Origin: Nocardia higoensis
Lineage (GTDB): Bacteria > Actinomycetota > Actinomycetes > Mycobacteriales > Mycobacteriaceae
Length of the DNA: 64,000 nucleotides
NCBI RefSeq assembly: GCF_015477835.1
Contig: NZ_JADLQN010000001.1
Span: forward strand, 1,178,001 to 1,242,000
Direction of reading: 5' to 3'
The first letter of the stretch is position 1. Each line of letters opens with the position of its first letter. This document shows, one piece after another, positions 22,345 through 35,545 of this stretch. The notes under the pieces were generated by a model that worked only from the letters and a program-made list of their open reading frames with translations, had not been told where the DNA came from and did not search any database. A program made the translations under genes and the position numbers.

Positions 22345-24165
22345 ATGGCTGCCCGTGATCTTCGTGCCCTGATACCGCGCGCGGACGTGATCGCCGAGCG
22401 ATTGCCACGAGCGTCGACCGTGGTCGCCGGGCTGCTGGCAGTGGTCGTCGGACTGCTGCTCGTGGTCCGCCCGCTGACCGCGCTGACCGCGCTGGCGCTC
22501 CTGATCGCGGCGGCCTGCGTGGTGACCGGTGTGGGCGAGCTGGTCTCGCATCGCCGTGCGGGTCGGCTCGCCACGGCGCTCGGCCTGGGCTGGGTGCTGG
22601 CAGGTGTGCTGGTGGTGGTTCAGATGGGGCCCGCGATCGACCTGCTCCCGCGATTCGTCGCGGCGGCACTGGTGATCGGCGGTGCGATCCGAGCGACAGG
22701 TGTCCGCGCCGGGACGCTCGACGACCGGCTGAGCGCCGGAATGCTCGCCGCCGCCGAGATCGTGCTCGGCGTGGTGGCCTGGCTCTGGCCGGATGTGACG
22801 TTGCTCGTGGTGGCGGTGCTGTTCGGTATCCGCACGGTGGCGCTCGGTGCGGGACTGCTGTGGGCTACCAGGCCGGGTGAGCGGGCGATTCCCGCGACTC
22901 CGGCAGCTCCGGCGTCTCCAGGGGCTCCGACAGCTCCGGCGGCGGCTCCGGCCACGCTCACGCGGGTCGGCCGGGTGGTGGCGGCGGGGCTGGCGCTGGT
23001 GCTGGCGATCGCTGTGGCCGGGGTGAGCGCGCATCTGCGGGCCTCGTCGCCGCGGACGGAGAATTTCTACTCCGCGCCCGACGGCGTGCCCGCCGACCCC
23101 GGTGTGTTGCTGCGCGCCGAGCCGTTCGCCCGCGGCGACATCCCTGCCGAGGCGCGCGCGTGGCGCATCCTCTATTCGACAGTGGACGCCCACGGATCGC
23201 CCGCCCTGTCCAGCGGTCTGGTGCTGGTGCCGCGCGAGGCCCCGGCCGGTCCGCTGCCGGTGGTCGCCTGGGCGCACGGCACCACCGGATTTGCCACCGG
23301 ATGCGCCCCGACGCTGCTGCCCGAACCGCTGGCCGCGGGCGCGCTGCCCGCTCTGCCCCAGCTGCTGGCCGAGGGATGGGCGCTGGTCGCCACCGACTAC
23401 ACCGGCCTGGGCACCGCCGGACCACACCCCTACCTGATCGGTCACGGCGAGGGGACCTCGGTGCTCGACGCCGTGCGCGCCGCCAGGCAACTACCCGATA
23501 TCGACCTCGACGACCGGACCGTCGTGTGGGGGCATTCCCAGGGCGGACACGCCGCACTGTGGACCGGCGTCCTCGCCCCCGGTTACGCCCCCGATGCGAA
23601 CGTCGTCGGCGTCGCGGCCATGGCGCCGGCCGCCGACGGTCCCGGCCTGGTCCGGCATCTGCCGAACGTCGCGGGCGGCACGGTCTTCGGCTCCTACGTG
23701 ATCGCCGCCTACACCGCCCTCTACCCCGACGTCCGTGTCGAGCACTACATCATCCCCGCCGCCCGCACCCTGGTCCGCGACATGAGCAGCCGCTGCCTGG
23801 CCGAACCCGGCGTCCTCGTCTCGGTACTCAGCGCCATGTCCATCGACCGCGATCGTCCGATCTTCGCCAGAGACCCACTCGACGGACCGCTCGGCGACCG
23901 CCTGCGCGAGAACGTCCCGGCGGGCGAACTCACCGTTCCGCTGCTACTCGCCCAGGGCGGCACCGATTCACTCATCACCCCGGATGTTCAGCGGGCCTAC
24001 GCGAGCGACCGCTGCGCCGCGGGCTGGAACGTCGACTACCGCGTCTATCACGGCCGCGACCATCTCGGCGTCGTGGCCGCGGACTCCCCGCTCGTCCCCG
24101 AACTCATCACCTGGACCCGCGCCCGCTTCGCCGACAGTCGGCAGACACCGAATTGCCCCGGCTGA
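22345..24165 (+). CDS. Multi-pass membrane domain fused to a secretory-lipase-type alpha/beta hydrolase
   Basis: The 606-residue protein starts with an HdeD/DUF308-like domain of about six short helices (residues 20-190). An Ala/Pro-rich linker follows (ATPAAPASPGAPTAPAAAP), then a seventh membrane segment (VAAGLALVLAIAVAGVSA) and a large extracytoplasmic hydrolase of about 370 residues. The hydrolase has a nucleophile elbow WGHSQGGHAALW, an oxyanion-type HGTTGF segment and a late catalytic Asp/His region (AQGGTDSLITP, YHGRDHLGVV). It resembles secreted triacylglycerol lipases (LIP family). Fusion to a DUF308 domain would tether the lipase to the membrane outer face. ATG 22345 follows GAGGAG. 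Confidence 0.8.
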   Translation: MAARDLRALIPRADVIAERLPRASTVVAGLLAVVVGLLLVVRPLTALTALALLIAAACVVTGVGELVSHRRAGRLATALGLGWVLAGVLVVVQMGPAIDLLPRFVAAALVIGGAIRATGVRAGTLDDRLSAGMLAAAEIVLGVVAWLWPDVTLLVVAVLFGIRTVALGAGLLWATRPGERAIPATPAAPASPGAPTAPAAAPATLTRVGRVVAAGLALVLAIAVAGVSAHLRASSPRTENFYSAPDGVPADPGVLLRAEPFARGDIPAEARAWRILYSTVDAHGSPALSSGLVLVPREAPAGPLPVVAWAHGTTGFATGCAPTLLPEPLAAGALPALPQLLAEGWALVATDYTGLGTAGPHPYLIGHGEGTSVLDAVRAARQLPDIDLDDRTVVWGHSQGGHAALWTGVLAPGYAPDANVVGVAAMAPAADGPGLVRHLPNVAGGTVFGSYVIAAYTALYPDVRVEHYIIPAARTLVRDMSSRCLAEPGVLVSVLSAMSIDRDRPIFARDPLDGPLGDRLRENVPAGELTVPLLLAQGGTDSLITPDVQRAYASDRCAAGWNVDYRVYHGRDHLGVVAADSPLVPELITWTRARFADSRQTPNCPG

Positions 24166-24173
24166 CAGCACGG

Positions 24174-24198
24174 CTCACCCGCTCGCCGACGCGGTGAG
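24174..24198. terminator. Possible terminator between convergent lipase and cobN
   Basis: CTCACC and GGTGAG face each other around a 13-base interior whose ends (CGC/GC) extend the stem with one bulge. It lies in the 57-base gap between convergent stops. There is no T-run, as is common in GC-rich actinobacteria, so termination is only inferred. Confidence 0.4.
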
Positions 24199-24222
24199 AT
24201 GCGGACCGTCGGGCGGCCGGGC

Positions 24223-27855
<3,633 letters not shown>

Positions 27856-27889
27856 GAATGACCTTCCTCGGGTGACGCGCCCATCGGGT

Positions 27890-27978
27890 GTGGTGCTCGC
27901 CGGAGAGGGTCTGGCTGTTCACAGTGGCGCGACCGCACCGGAATTCCACCGGTTTCCTCGACGCCCGCCGAGCACCGG
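27890..27978 (-). ncRNA. Cobalamin riboswitch upstream of cobN
   Basis: Read on the minus strand, the leader has the class landmarks. The P1 arms GGTGCTCG (27976-27969) and CGAGCACC (27899-27892) are perfectly complementary. Between them are a GGAAACCGGTGGAATTCCGG-type segment and the B12-box core GCCACTG (27928-27922), followed by AGCCAGACCC. The switch ends about 35 bases before the cobN start, so adenosylcobalamin should close the element and hide the cobN ribosome-binding site. This is the only gene in the window with this element. Confidence 0.9.
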
Positions 27979-28024
27979 GGATGCTACCCGGCCGGGCTGT
28001 CACGGCCCGTACTCTGGGTATGCC

Positions 28025-29212
28025 ATGACGCGAACGACTCCCGATTCCTGCCCCGGTGTACTGCGCCTGCATCAGGCGGCCGACGGTCCGCTGGCGCGCG
28101 TGCGCGTGCCCGGCGGCGTCCTGTCCCCGGATCAGCTGCGCGCGCTGGCCGAGGCCGCTGTCGAACTGGGCGACGGCGCGATCGAACTGACTTCCCGTGG
28201 CAACGCGCAATTGCGCCGGGTGCGCGACGCGGGCGAGCTGACCGCACGCCTCGAGGCGGCGGGACTGCTGCCCAGCCGCACCCACGAGCGGGTCCGCAAC
28301 ATCCTCGCCTCGCCGCTGTCGGGACGGGTCGGCGGACTGGCCGACGTGCGTCCGCTGGCCCCCGCCCTAGACGCCCGGCTCCGGGCCGACCCGCGTATGG
28401 CGGAGCTTCCCGGCCGCGTCCTGTTCACCGCCGACGACGGGCGCGGCGATGTCAGCGGGCTCGGTCCCGACATCGGTGTGCACGCGACCGGCGAGGAATT
28501 CGCCCTCCTGCTCGCCGGTTCCGACACCGGCATCCGGCTCGCCCCCGGTGACGTGATCGACGTCGTGCTCGCCGCCGCGCACGGTTTCCTCGACCTGAGT
28601 TCCGGTCAGTGGCGGCTGCACGAAATACCGGACGGCACAGCGCGACTGGTCGATCTGCTCGGCCTGTCCCCCACCGCCGACCGGCTCCCGACCGGCACCG
28701 CCCCGGAGTCCCCGATCGGCTGGCTACCCCAGGACGACGGCGCCGTGGCGCTGGGCGCGGCGGTCCCGCTGGGCTCGCTGCCCGCGCGGACCGCCCAATT
28801 CCTGGCCGCGGTGGAACGCCCGATCATCCTCACCCCCTGGCGAGGTGTCGTCCTCGCCGATCTCGACGAGTGGACCGCCGAGCAGGTCGTGCGTGTCCTC
28901 GCCCCCATGGGCCTGGTCTTCGACGCCGAATCCCCGTGGCTGCTGGTCAGCGCGTGCGCGGGCCGCCCCGGCTGCGCTAAGTCCCACACCGATGTGCGGG
29001 CCGATGTCGCCGCCGCGATCGATGCGGGCCGGGTCCTGCCCGACGGCGCGGGCACGACCACCTCGGGCTCCTCGCTGTCCGCCCGGCAGCTGACAGTCGC
29101 GGGCCGCCAGCACTGGTCCGGGTGCGATCGGCACTGTGGACGACCCCGAGGGCCGGTCGTCGAGGTGACGGCGAGCCCCGACGGATACCTCGTCGACGCG
29201 CCGTCGGTCTGA
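28025..29212 (+). CDS. cobG: Precorrin-3B synthase
   Basis: The 395-residue protein is a nitrite/sulfite-reductase-like monooxygenase that hydroxylates precorrin-3A in the aerobic cobalamin pathway. It has two ferredoxin-like halves (DGAIELTSRGNAQLRRV) and the C-terminal cysteines for its [4Fe-4S] cluster (SACAGRPGCAKSH and SGCDRHCGRP). ATG 28025 is used. A longer frame upstream runs through the riboswitch of the divergent cobN and is rejected. The presence of CobG rather than CbiG marks the oxygen-dependent route. Confidence 0.92.
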   Translation: MTRTTPDSCPGVLRLHQAADGPLARVRVPGGVLSPDQLRALAEAAVELGDGAIELTSRGNAQLRRVRDAGELTARLEAAGLLPSRTHERVRNILASPLSGRVGGLADVRPLAPALDARLRADPRMAELPGRVLFTADDGRGDVSGLGPDIGVHATGEEFALLLAGSDTGIRLAPGDVIDVVLAAAHGFLDLSSGQWRLHEIPDGTARLVDLLGLSPTADRLPTGTAPESPIGWLPQDDGAVALGAAVPLGSLPARTAQFLAAVERPIILTPWRGVVLADLDEWTAEQVVRVLAPMGLVFDAESPWLLVSACAGRPGCAKSHTDVRADVAAAIDAGRVLPDGAGTTTSGSSLSARQLTVAGRQHWSGCDRHCGRPRGPVVEVTASPDGYLVDAPSV

Positions 29213-29260
29213 CCAGGCCGGCGACGGCACGACCGAACACCGCCGATCGCGCCGAGCCGA

Positions 29261-30901
29261 TCAGCCGAGGCCGAGTCTGCGGATGGATTCCTCTCGCATC
29301 TCGACCTTGCGTATCTTGCCCGTCACGGTCATCGGGAATTCGTCGACGATCACGACATAGCGCGGCACCTTGTAGTGGGCGAGCTTGCCGGCCGAGAACT
29401 CGCGCAGCGCATCCGCGTCGAGGCTGCCCGCACCCGGTCGCGGCCGGATCCACGCGCACAGCTCCTCGCCGTACCGGCGATCGGGTACCCCGACGACCTG
29501 AACGTCCTCGATGTCGGGATGGGTGTAGAGGAACTCCTCGATCTCGCGGGGATAGATGTTCTCGCCGCCGCGGATCACCATGTCCTTGATCCGGCCGACG
29601 ATCACGCAGTAGCCGTCCTCCCGCATCACCGCGAGATCGCCGGTGTGCATCCACCCGTCGGCGTCGATGGCCTCGGCGGTCTTGGCGGGGTCGTTCCAGT
29701 ATCCGAGCATCACCGAATAGCCGCGGGTGCAGAACTCGCCGGCGACACCGCGCTCGACGGTGACACCCGAGACCGGGTCGACGATCTTGATCTCGACATG
29801 GGGATGCACGGTGCCGATCGTGGCGGTGCGCCGGTCGAGGTCGTCGTCGACCCGGGTCTGGGTGGAGACCGGGCTGGTCTCGGTCATGCCGTAGCAGATC
29901 GAGATCTCGGTCAGATTCATGTCGTCGACACAGCGCTTCATGACCTCGACCGGGCAGGGCGAGCCGGCCATGATGCCGGTGCGCAGCGAGGACAGGTCGT
30001 AGGTGTCGAAATCGGCGACGCCCAGCATGGCGATGAACATGGTGGGCACGCCGTAGACCCCGGTGCACCGTTCGTCCTGGACCGCGCGAAGGGTGAGCTC
30101 CGGGTCGAAACCGGGAGCCGGGATGACCATCGTCGTGCCGTGGGTGACGCAGCCGAGGTTGCCCATGACCATGCCGAAGCAGTGATAGAACGGCACCGGG
30201 ATGCACAGGCGATCCTCGCCTGTCAAGGCGAGAGTCTCGCCGGTGAAGTAGCCGTTGTTGAGGATGTTGCGGTGGCTGAGCGTGGCGCCTTTCGGGAAAC
30301 CGGTAGTGCCCGAGGTGTATTGGATGTTGATCGGGTCGTCCGGCGTGAGGACTTCGGCGTGTTCGGCGAGGGTCCGGTCGGCGACAGCGGCGCCCGCGGC
30401 GACGAGGTCGTCCCAGTCGCCGGTGTCGATGAAGACCACGTGTTCGAGCATCGGTGTCCGGGCCCGGGACTGCTCGATCATCGCGCGATAGTCGCTGCCT
30501 CTGAAGCTGGACGCGGCCAGTAGCAGCCGGAGTCCGGACTGCTCGGCGGCATAGGTGTATTCGTGGGTCCGGTAGGCGGGGTTGATGTTGACCAGGACGG
30601 CACCGATCTTGGCGGTGGCGAACTGGACGATCGTCCATTCTGCGCAGTTGGGGGCCCAGATGCCGACTCGGTCACCTCGGGTGATGCCGACAGCCAGCAG
30701 CCCCCGGGCTACGCGGTCGACCGTCTCGTCGAGTTGGTTCCATGTCCAGCGCCGCCCGGTCGCGACCTCGACGAGCGCCTCCCGCTCACCGTAGGTGGCG
30801 ACGGTGCGTTCGAAGCAGGCCCCGATGGTCTCCTCGAGCAGGGGGATGGTCGTGTCTCCCCGGGCGTAGGAGGCCTGGGCGGAAGGGTTCATCGTGGTCA
30901 T
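29261..30901 (-). CDS. Acyl-CoA synthetase (AMP-forming)
   Basis: The 546-residue adenylate-forming enzyme has the P-loop [16 protein letters not shown], the A5 region [14 protein letters not shown], the A7/A8 region [35 protein letters not shown] and the catalytic Lys in the final [12 protein letters not shown]. It should activate a fatty or short/medium carboxylic acid to its CoA ester. It is third in an adh-aldh-acs operon, 76 bases after the dehydrogenase gene, so it probably activates the acid made from the alcohol. ATG 30901 begins [10 protein letters not shown] longer open frame overlaps the aldehyde dehydrogenase gene and is not used. Confidence 0.9.
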   Translation of the reverse strand: MTTMNPSAQASYARGDTTIPLLEETIGACFERTVATYGEREALVEVATGRRWTWNQLDETVDRVARGLLAVGITRGDRVGIWAPNCAEWTIVQFATAKIGAVLVNINPAYRTHEYTYAAEQSGLRLLLAASSFRGSDYRAMIEQSRARTPMLEHVVFIDTGDWDDLVAAGAAVADRTLAEHAEVLTPDDPINIQYTSGTTGFPKGATLSHRNILNNGYFTGETLALTGEDRLCIPVPFYHCFGMVMGNLGCVTHGTTMVIPAPGFDPELTLRAVQDERCTGVYGVPTMFIAMLGVADFDTYDLSSLRTGIMAGSPCPVEVMKRCVDDMNLTEISICYGMTETSPVSTQTRVDDDLDRRTATIGTVHPHVEIKIVDPVSGVTVERGVAGEFCTRGYSVMLGYWNDPAKTAEAIDADGWMHTGDLAVMREDGYCVIVGRIKDMVIRGGENIYPREIEEFLYTHPDIEDVQVVGVPDRRYGEELCAWIRPRPGAGSLDADALREFSAGKLAHYKVPRYVVIVDEFPMTVTGKIRKVEMREESIRRLGLG

Positions 30902-30977
30902 GGCGTTCTCCGAGACGAAACGAGTCGGGTGGGACGGCTCCGGCACCGCCCCGGGGGATCGGTGCCGGAGCCCGGGA

Positions 30978-32486
30978 TCAGGCAAGGAAGGTGTTGATCG
31001 ATTTCTGTTCGGTGTAGGCATCGATCGCCGCGGCACCCAGCTCACGGCCCCAGCCGGACTGCTTGTAGCCGCCGAAGGGCAGCGCGGCGTCGAAGGCGTT
31101 GTGCGCGTTGATCCACACAGTGCCCGCCTTGATCTGGCGGGCGGTGCGATGGGCCTTCGACACATCGCTGGTCCACACCGAGGCCGCGAGCCCGTAGGGC
31201 GTGTCGTTGGCTGCCGCGGCGACCCCGTGTTCGGCGTTGAACGGGGTCGCCACCACCACCGGGCCGAAGATCTCCTCGCGATACACGCTGAACGAGGTCT
31301 CGACATCGACGAACACCGTCGGCTCGACGAAGTAGCCCTCCTCGCCATGGCGGCGACCGCCGGTCAACGCCCGCGCGCCCGAGCGCAACCCGGCCTCGAC
31401 ATAACCCATGACCCGGTCGAGCTGGGTCTGCGACACCAGCGGGCCGATGTCGGTGGCCGGGTCCAGACCCGAGCCGATCCTGCTGGCCGCGGCGACCTCG
31501 GCGACGCCCTGGGTGAACTCGTCGAAGATCTTGTCCTCCACCAGCAGCCGGGTGCCGCTGGTGCAGGCCTGGCCGTGGTTGAACAGGAACCCCGATGCCG
31601 TGCCGGGGATCGCGAGATCCAGGTCGGCGTCGGCGAAGACGACCTGGGGGCTCTTGCCGCCGAGTTCGAGGCTGACCTTCTTCAGGTTGCCCTTGGCGGC
31701 GTCGACGATGAGCTTGCCCACCTCGGTGGACCCGGTGAAGGCGATCTTGTCGACATCGTCGTGGGCGGCCAGCGCCGCGCCGGCGTCGCCGTAGCCGGTG
31801 ACCACGTTGAACACGCCGTCGGGCAGACCGACCTCGGCCAGGATCTCGGCCAGACGCAGTGCGGTCAGTGGGGTGTCCTCGGCGGGTTTGAGCACGACGG
31901 TGTTACCGGTCGCCAGCGCCACCGGAACCTTGAACGCGGCCATCAGCAGCGGGAAGTTCCACGGGATGATCGCCCCGCACACACCGACGGGCTCGCGCAG
32001 GGTGTACGCGTGCCATTGGGTGCCCGGCGCCCACGGCACCGACACCGGGATGGTGCGGCCCTCGATCTTGGTGGCCCATCCGGCGTAGTACTCGAACAGC
32101 TCGGCCACCCAGGTCATGTCGACCGCCTGCGCGACAGCGGCGGACTTGCCGTTGTCGAGCGATTCCAGCTGTGCCAACTCCTCGGCGTGGGCGTAGATCG
32201 CCTCGCCCGCGCGGAACAGCAGGCGCTGGCGCTGCGCCGGTGTCCACAGCGCCCACTCCCCCTCGAACGCCGCCCGGGCCGCGCGCACGGCGCGGTCGAC
32301 ATCGACGGCTTCGGCGTGGGCCACCTCGGTGAGCACCTGCCCGGTGGCAGGGTCGCGGGTCTGGAAGGTGCGGCCCGAGGCCGCGGCGACCCAGCGGCCG
32401 CCGATGAACAGGTTCTTCGGGGTCGACAGCCAGTCACGGACCTGCGGCAGCACCGGAGTCGTGGTGGGATCGAATACTTCGGTCAT
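30978..32486 (-). CDS. NAD-dependent aldehyde dehydrogenase
   Basis: The 502-residue enzyme of the ALDH superfamily has [15 protein letters not shown], the coenzyme loop FTGSTEVGK, the general base Glu in [16 protein letters not shown] and the catalytic Cys in [17 protein letters not shown]. It should oxidise an aldehyde to its acid. The gene follows the alcohol dehydrogenase with a 15-base gap and precedes the acyl-CoA synthetase, so the product feeds that enzyme. Confidence 0.93.
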   Translation of the reverse strand: MTEVFDPTTTPVLPQVRDWLSTPKNLFIGGRWVAAASGRTFQTRDPATGQVLTEVAHAEAVDVDRAVRAARAAFEGEWALWTPAQRQRLLFRAGEAIYAHAEELAQLESLDNGKSAAVAQAVDMTWVAELFEYYAGWATKIEGRTIPVSVPWAPGTQWHAYTLREPVGVCGAIIPWNFPLLMAAFKVPVALATGNTVVLKPAEDTPLTALRLAEILAEVGLPDGVFNVVTGYGDAGAALAAHDDVDKIAFTGSTEVGKLIVDAAKGNLKKVSLELGGKSPQVVFADADLDLAIPGTASGFLFNHGQACTSGTRLLVEDKIFDEFTQGVAEVAAASRIGSGLDPATDIGPLVSQTQLDRVMGYVEAGLRSGARALTGGRRHGEEGYFVEPTVFVDVETSFSVYREEIFGPVVVATPFNAEHGVAAAANDTPYGLAASVWTSDVSKAHRTARQIKAGTVWINAHNAFDAALPFGGYKQSGWGRELGAAAIDAYTEQKSINTFLA

Positions 32487-32501
32487 CGTGTCGCCTCCGT
32501 G

Positions 32502-33617
32502 TCAGGAGTGGTCGTGCACGAGCACGCCACGGATATTCTGGCCGTTGAGCAGGTCGTCGTAGCCCTGATTGATTTGTTCGAGGGTGTAGGTACGGGTGAT
32601 GAGCTCGTCGAGTTTCAGGTCGCCGCTCTGGTAGAGGCCGAGGATCCTGGGGATGTCCACGGTCGGGTTGCAGTCGCCGAAGAGGCTGCCGCGCAGCTCT
32701 TTCCGGAACAGCGTCATGATCGACCCCGGCAGCTGGATGTTGATCTCGTCGAGCTTGTTGAGCCCGGTCAGCACGACCTTGCCGCCCTTGCCGACAGCGT
32801 CGAAGCCGGCGCGCACGATCTCGGCGGTCATCAGGTCCGGGATCAGAATGGCCGCGTCGGCGCCCTGTCCGCGGGTCAGGTCGTGGATCGTGGCCAGCGC
32901 CTCACCGGCGTCGGCGAAAGCGTGCGTGGCGCCCAGTTCGAGCGCTCGCTCGCGTTTGTTGTGCAGCGGGTCGACCGCGACGACGTAGCGCGCGCCGGCG
33001 AAACGCGCGCCTTGCACCGCGTTGATGCCGAGCCCGCCGATGCCGAACACGACCACGACGTCACCGGGCTTGACCTCGGCGGTGTTGACCGCCGATCCCC
33101 AACCGCTGGGAACACCACAGCCCACCAGCACCGCCTTGTCCAGAGGCAGCTCGTCGTCGACCTTCACACAGGAGTTCTGGTGGATCACCCCGTACTGGCT
33201 GAACGTGCCCAGCATGCACATCGCGCCGTACTCCCCGGCCGGTCCCCGCAGCGGGAAGCGCTCGCCGGGCAGATAACCCTCGAGGATGGTGGCGCCCATA
33301 TCGCAGATCGACTGCTGACCGTTGGAGCAGTACCGGCAGGTGCCGCAGTTCGGAATGAACGAGCACACCACGTGATCACCCGGCCGGACCCTGGTCACGC
33401 CGGGCCCGACCTCCTCGATGATGCCCGCACCCTCGTGACCGAGCACCATCGGCAGCCGTGCTTCGAGGTCGCCGTGGGCGATATGGACATCGGAATGGCA
33501 CAACCCGCCGTAGAGGTACCTGATCAGCACCTCTCCCTCGCGAGGCTTGTCGAGTTCGAGCTCTTCGATCTCGATCGGTTTGCCGGGCTGGTAGACGACC
33601 GCGGCCTTGGTCTTCAT
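32502..33617 (-). CDS. Zinc alcohol dehydrogenase, NDMA-dependent (mycofactocin-type) family
   Basis: The 371-residue medium-chain dehydrogenase has catalytic-zinc ligands (GLCHSDVH, GHEGAG), four structural-zinc cysteines (CGTCRYCSNGQQSIC) and a Rossmann motif (VVVFGIGGLGINAVQGA). The opening MKTKAAVVY and the overall pattern match the NDMA-dependent alcohol dehydrogenases. These keep NAD tightly bound and use mycofactocin as electron carrier in mycobacteria and rhodococci. Assignment to that subfamily is from sequence memory. It is the first gene of a three-gene operon and is divergent from an AcoR-like regulator. ATG 33617 follows AGGAGAA. Confidence 0.87.
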   Translation of the reverse strand: MKTKAAVVYQPGKPIEIEELELDKPREGEVLIRYLYGGLCHSDVHIAHGDLEARLPMVLGHEGAGIIEEVGPGVTRVRPGDHVVCSFIPNCGTCRYCSNGQQSICDMGATILEGYLPGERFPLRGPAGEYGAMCMLGTFSQYGVIHQNSCVKVDDELPLDKAVLVGCGVPSGWGSAVNTAEVKPGDVVVVFGIGGLGINAVQGARFAGARYVVAVDPLHNKRERALELGATHAFADAGEALATIHDLTRGQGADAAILIPDLMTAEIVRAGFDAVGKGGKVVLTGLNKLDEINIQLPGSIMTLFRKELRGSLFGDCNPTVDIPRILGLYQSGDLKLDELITRTYTLEQINQGYDDLLNGQNIRGVLVHDHS

Positions 33618-33696
33618 GGCGGGTTCTCCTGATCCTCGTCGATTCGCACCATCTGGCGTGACGGGAACCACACTCGCAACGCCGGGCTCTCGCGAC

Positions 33697-33730
33697 TGTT
33701 CAGAAATTGGACAACCGTGACCCCGGTCAC
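33697..33730. promoter_or_regulatory. Inverted repeats in the adh/regulator divergent promoter
   Basis: Two inverted repeats lie side by side: TGTTCA-N5-TGGACA (33697-33713, one mismatch between the arms) and GTGACC-CC-GGTCAC (33717-33730, perfect). They lie 41 to 74 bases upstream of the regulator start and 80 to 113 bases upstream of the adh start. The Fis-type HTH of the divergent regulator is the likely ligand of at least one of them, by inference. Confidence 0.6.
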
Positions 33731-33770
33731 TGTTGCTACGGTTCAGGCACGGTAATCCGAGGGAGATGGA

Positions 33771-35393
33771 GTGATCGCGGTGGTGAATACGGTCGAGGGT
33801 GAGACCAAGAGGGAACCGATCGCCGCGTCCTGGCATCGAGCGACAATGGCCGGCCTCGAGCCCGGCTCCGCGCTGGACACCATCACCTACGTCGATGTCG
33901 ACGACGCCAGTCCGCTGATGGCCGCGGCCGCCGCGGTGCTCGACGACCTCAATCAACGACTGGCGGGCACCGACTTCACCACCCTCGTCGTCGACCGGGA
34001 AGGCCGCGTCGCGCACCGCTGGTGCGGCAACCGCCGCGCCCAGGAAGCGTTCGACAACCTCGGCGTCGACGTCGGCGCTTCACTGCTCGAAGAAGCGGTC
34101 GGCACCACCGCCCCGGGCGTGGTCCTGGAAACCCGCGCCAGCATCGCGGTCAACGGCGACGAGCACTTCGCCGTTCCGCTGCGGCGCCTGAGCTGCTACG
34201 GGCACCCGATCTTCCACCCCACGACACGGCGGATCGAGGGCGTGCTCGACCTGTCGGCCGTGGTCCAGGAGGCCAGCCCCCTGCTGCCACCACTGGTCGC
34301 CCGCGCTGTCGCCGACATCGAGCAGCGCCTGCTCGACGGTTCCCGCATGTCGGACAAGGAACTGCTCGCCGCGTTCCAGGCCGCGAGCACCCGCCGCCGC
34401 GCGGTGCTGGCCATCGGCCGCGACCTGCTGATGTCCAACCAAGCCGCCGCCGATCTGCTCGGCGCCACCGACTTCGCGTTGCTGCGCATGATGGCCGCGG
34501 ATGTGCGCCGCAGCTCGGTCATCGACCTGACGCTGGAATCCGGGCTGGCCGTGCGCGTCGAAGCGACTCGCGTGGGCGGCCCGGCGGGCGGCACCCTGCT
34601 CAACGTCGAACCGAAGGAACAGGCGAGCGTCGCCTACTCCCGTGCGGCGCTGGAGCCCGGTGATCCGCTGCTGGTGGCGGGTCCGCCGGGCTCCGGGCGC
34701 TCGCACACCGCGCGCGAACACGCCACCGAGCAACCGGTCACGGTCCTGACCGCCGCCAGCGCCCTGCTCGACGGCAGCGAGGCGTGGGCCCGCGACTTCG
34801 CCGCCCTGGTGCGCGCCCGGCAGGGGACGGTCTGCATCGACGGCTTGGACCTGTTGTCCGACAGCCTGATCGATCTCGTCGCCACCCACGTCACGCACCG
34901 GCGGATGCCGCGCGTCGTGCTGGTCACCGGCGCGGTGGACACCCTCACCGGCCGCGCCGCCGCGCTGGCCGCGGAATGCACCGACCGCATCGAACTCGCG
35001 CCGCTGAGCAACCGTCGCGGCGAGATCCCGGCCCTGGTCGCCGCCATGCTGCGCGACATCGGCGCCGACAGTTCGCTGCACTTCACTCCGGGCGCGTTGA
35101 CGGCGCTGTCGGCGCACCACTGGCCCGGCAATCTGCGCGAACTGCGCGCGGTCGTCACCGAGGTCATCCGCCATCGGCGCACCGGCGCCGTCGTGCTCAA
35201 CGACCTCCCCGAGGCCTACCGCACGCAGCAGCCGATCCGGAAACTGGCGCCCATCGACCGCGCGGAACGTGACGTCATCGTCGAGGCCTTGCGCACATTC
35301 GAGGGCAACAAGGTCAAGGCCGCCCAAGCACTCGGCATTTCGCGCACCACGCTCTACGCGAAGATGCGCGCGTTGCGCATCACCGTCTACTGA
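33771..35393 (+). CDS. AcoR-like regulator with GAF domain, degenerate AAA+ core and Fis HTH
   Basis: The 540-residue protein has an N-terminal GAF-like sensor (about residues 50-180, TTLVVDREGRVAHRWCG), a second PAS-like region, a shortened AAA+ module and a C-terminal Fis-type helix-turn-helix (KVKAAQALGISRTTLYAKMRAL). The AAA+ part has a Walker A-like GPPGSGRSHT near residue 303 and IDGLDLL in place of Walker B, but no GAFTGA loop for contacting sigma-54. It therefore looks like the sigma-54-independent, actinobacterial version of AcoR/MimR regulators of alcohol, ketone or alkane use. It is divergent from the adh operon. GTG 33771 follows GGGAGATGGA. Confidence 0.85.
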   Translation: MIAVVNTVEGETKREPIAASWHRATMAGLEPGSALDTITYVDVDDASPLMAAAAAVLDDLNQRLAGTDFTTLVVDREGRVAHRWCGNRRAQEAFDNLGVDVGASLLEEAVGTTAPGVVLETRASIAVNGDEHFAVPLRRLSCYGHPIFHPTTRRIEGVLDLSAVVQEASPLLPPLVARAVADIEQRLLDGSRMSDKELLAAFQAASTRRRAVLAIGRDLLMSNQAAADLLGATDFALLRMMAADVRRSSVIDLTLESGLAVRVEATRVGGPAGGTLLNVEPKEQASVAYSRAALEPGDPLLVAGPPGSGRSHTAREHATEQPVTVLTAASALLDGSEAWARDFAALVRARQGTVCIDGLDLLSDSLIDLVATHVTHRRMPRVVLVTGAVDTLTGRAAALAAECTDRIELAPLSNRRGEIPALVAAMLRDIGADSSLHFTPGALTALSAHHWPGNLRELRAVVTEVIRHRRTGAVVLNDLPEAYRTQQPIRKLAPIDRAERDVIVEALRTFEGNKVKAAQALGISRTTLYAKMRALRITVY

Positions 35394-35415
35394 CCGTGCC
35401 CACCGAACAATCACT

Positions 35416-35457
35416 GCCACACCGGTGGTTCACTCCGGCGAGGACGACGTGATCCGG
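35416..35457. repeat. 42-bp imperfect direct repeat, left copy
   Basis: This segment matches 36132-36173 at 38 of 42 positions. All four differences are transitions. Read on the minus strand, the copy encodes the same end as the alpha/beta hydrolase at 36146-37039 (RIxSSSxE then TGA). It is thus probably a relic of a second hydrolase gene whose body has been lost. The two copies flank the F420 nitroreductase-like gene. Confidence 0.75.
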
Positions 35458-35545
35458 CATCCGTGCGTGCCGCCTGCCACCAGCGCCCGGTTCTCTCATC
35501 GAATTCAGGACAGGAACTGTCCTGTCTCCGCGACACACTCGAGTC

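Noticed and set aside
33771..35393. Sigma-54 activator
   Set aside because: The AAA+ core lacks the GAFTGA loop and has degraded nucleotide-binding motifs. I therefore call it sigma-54-independent.
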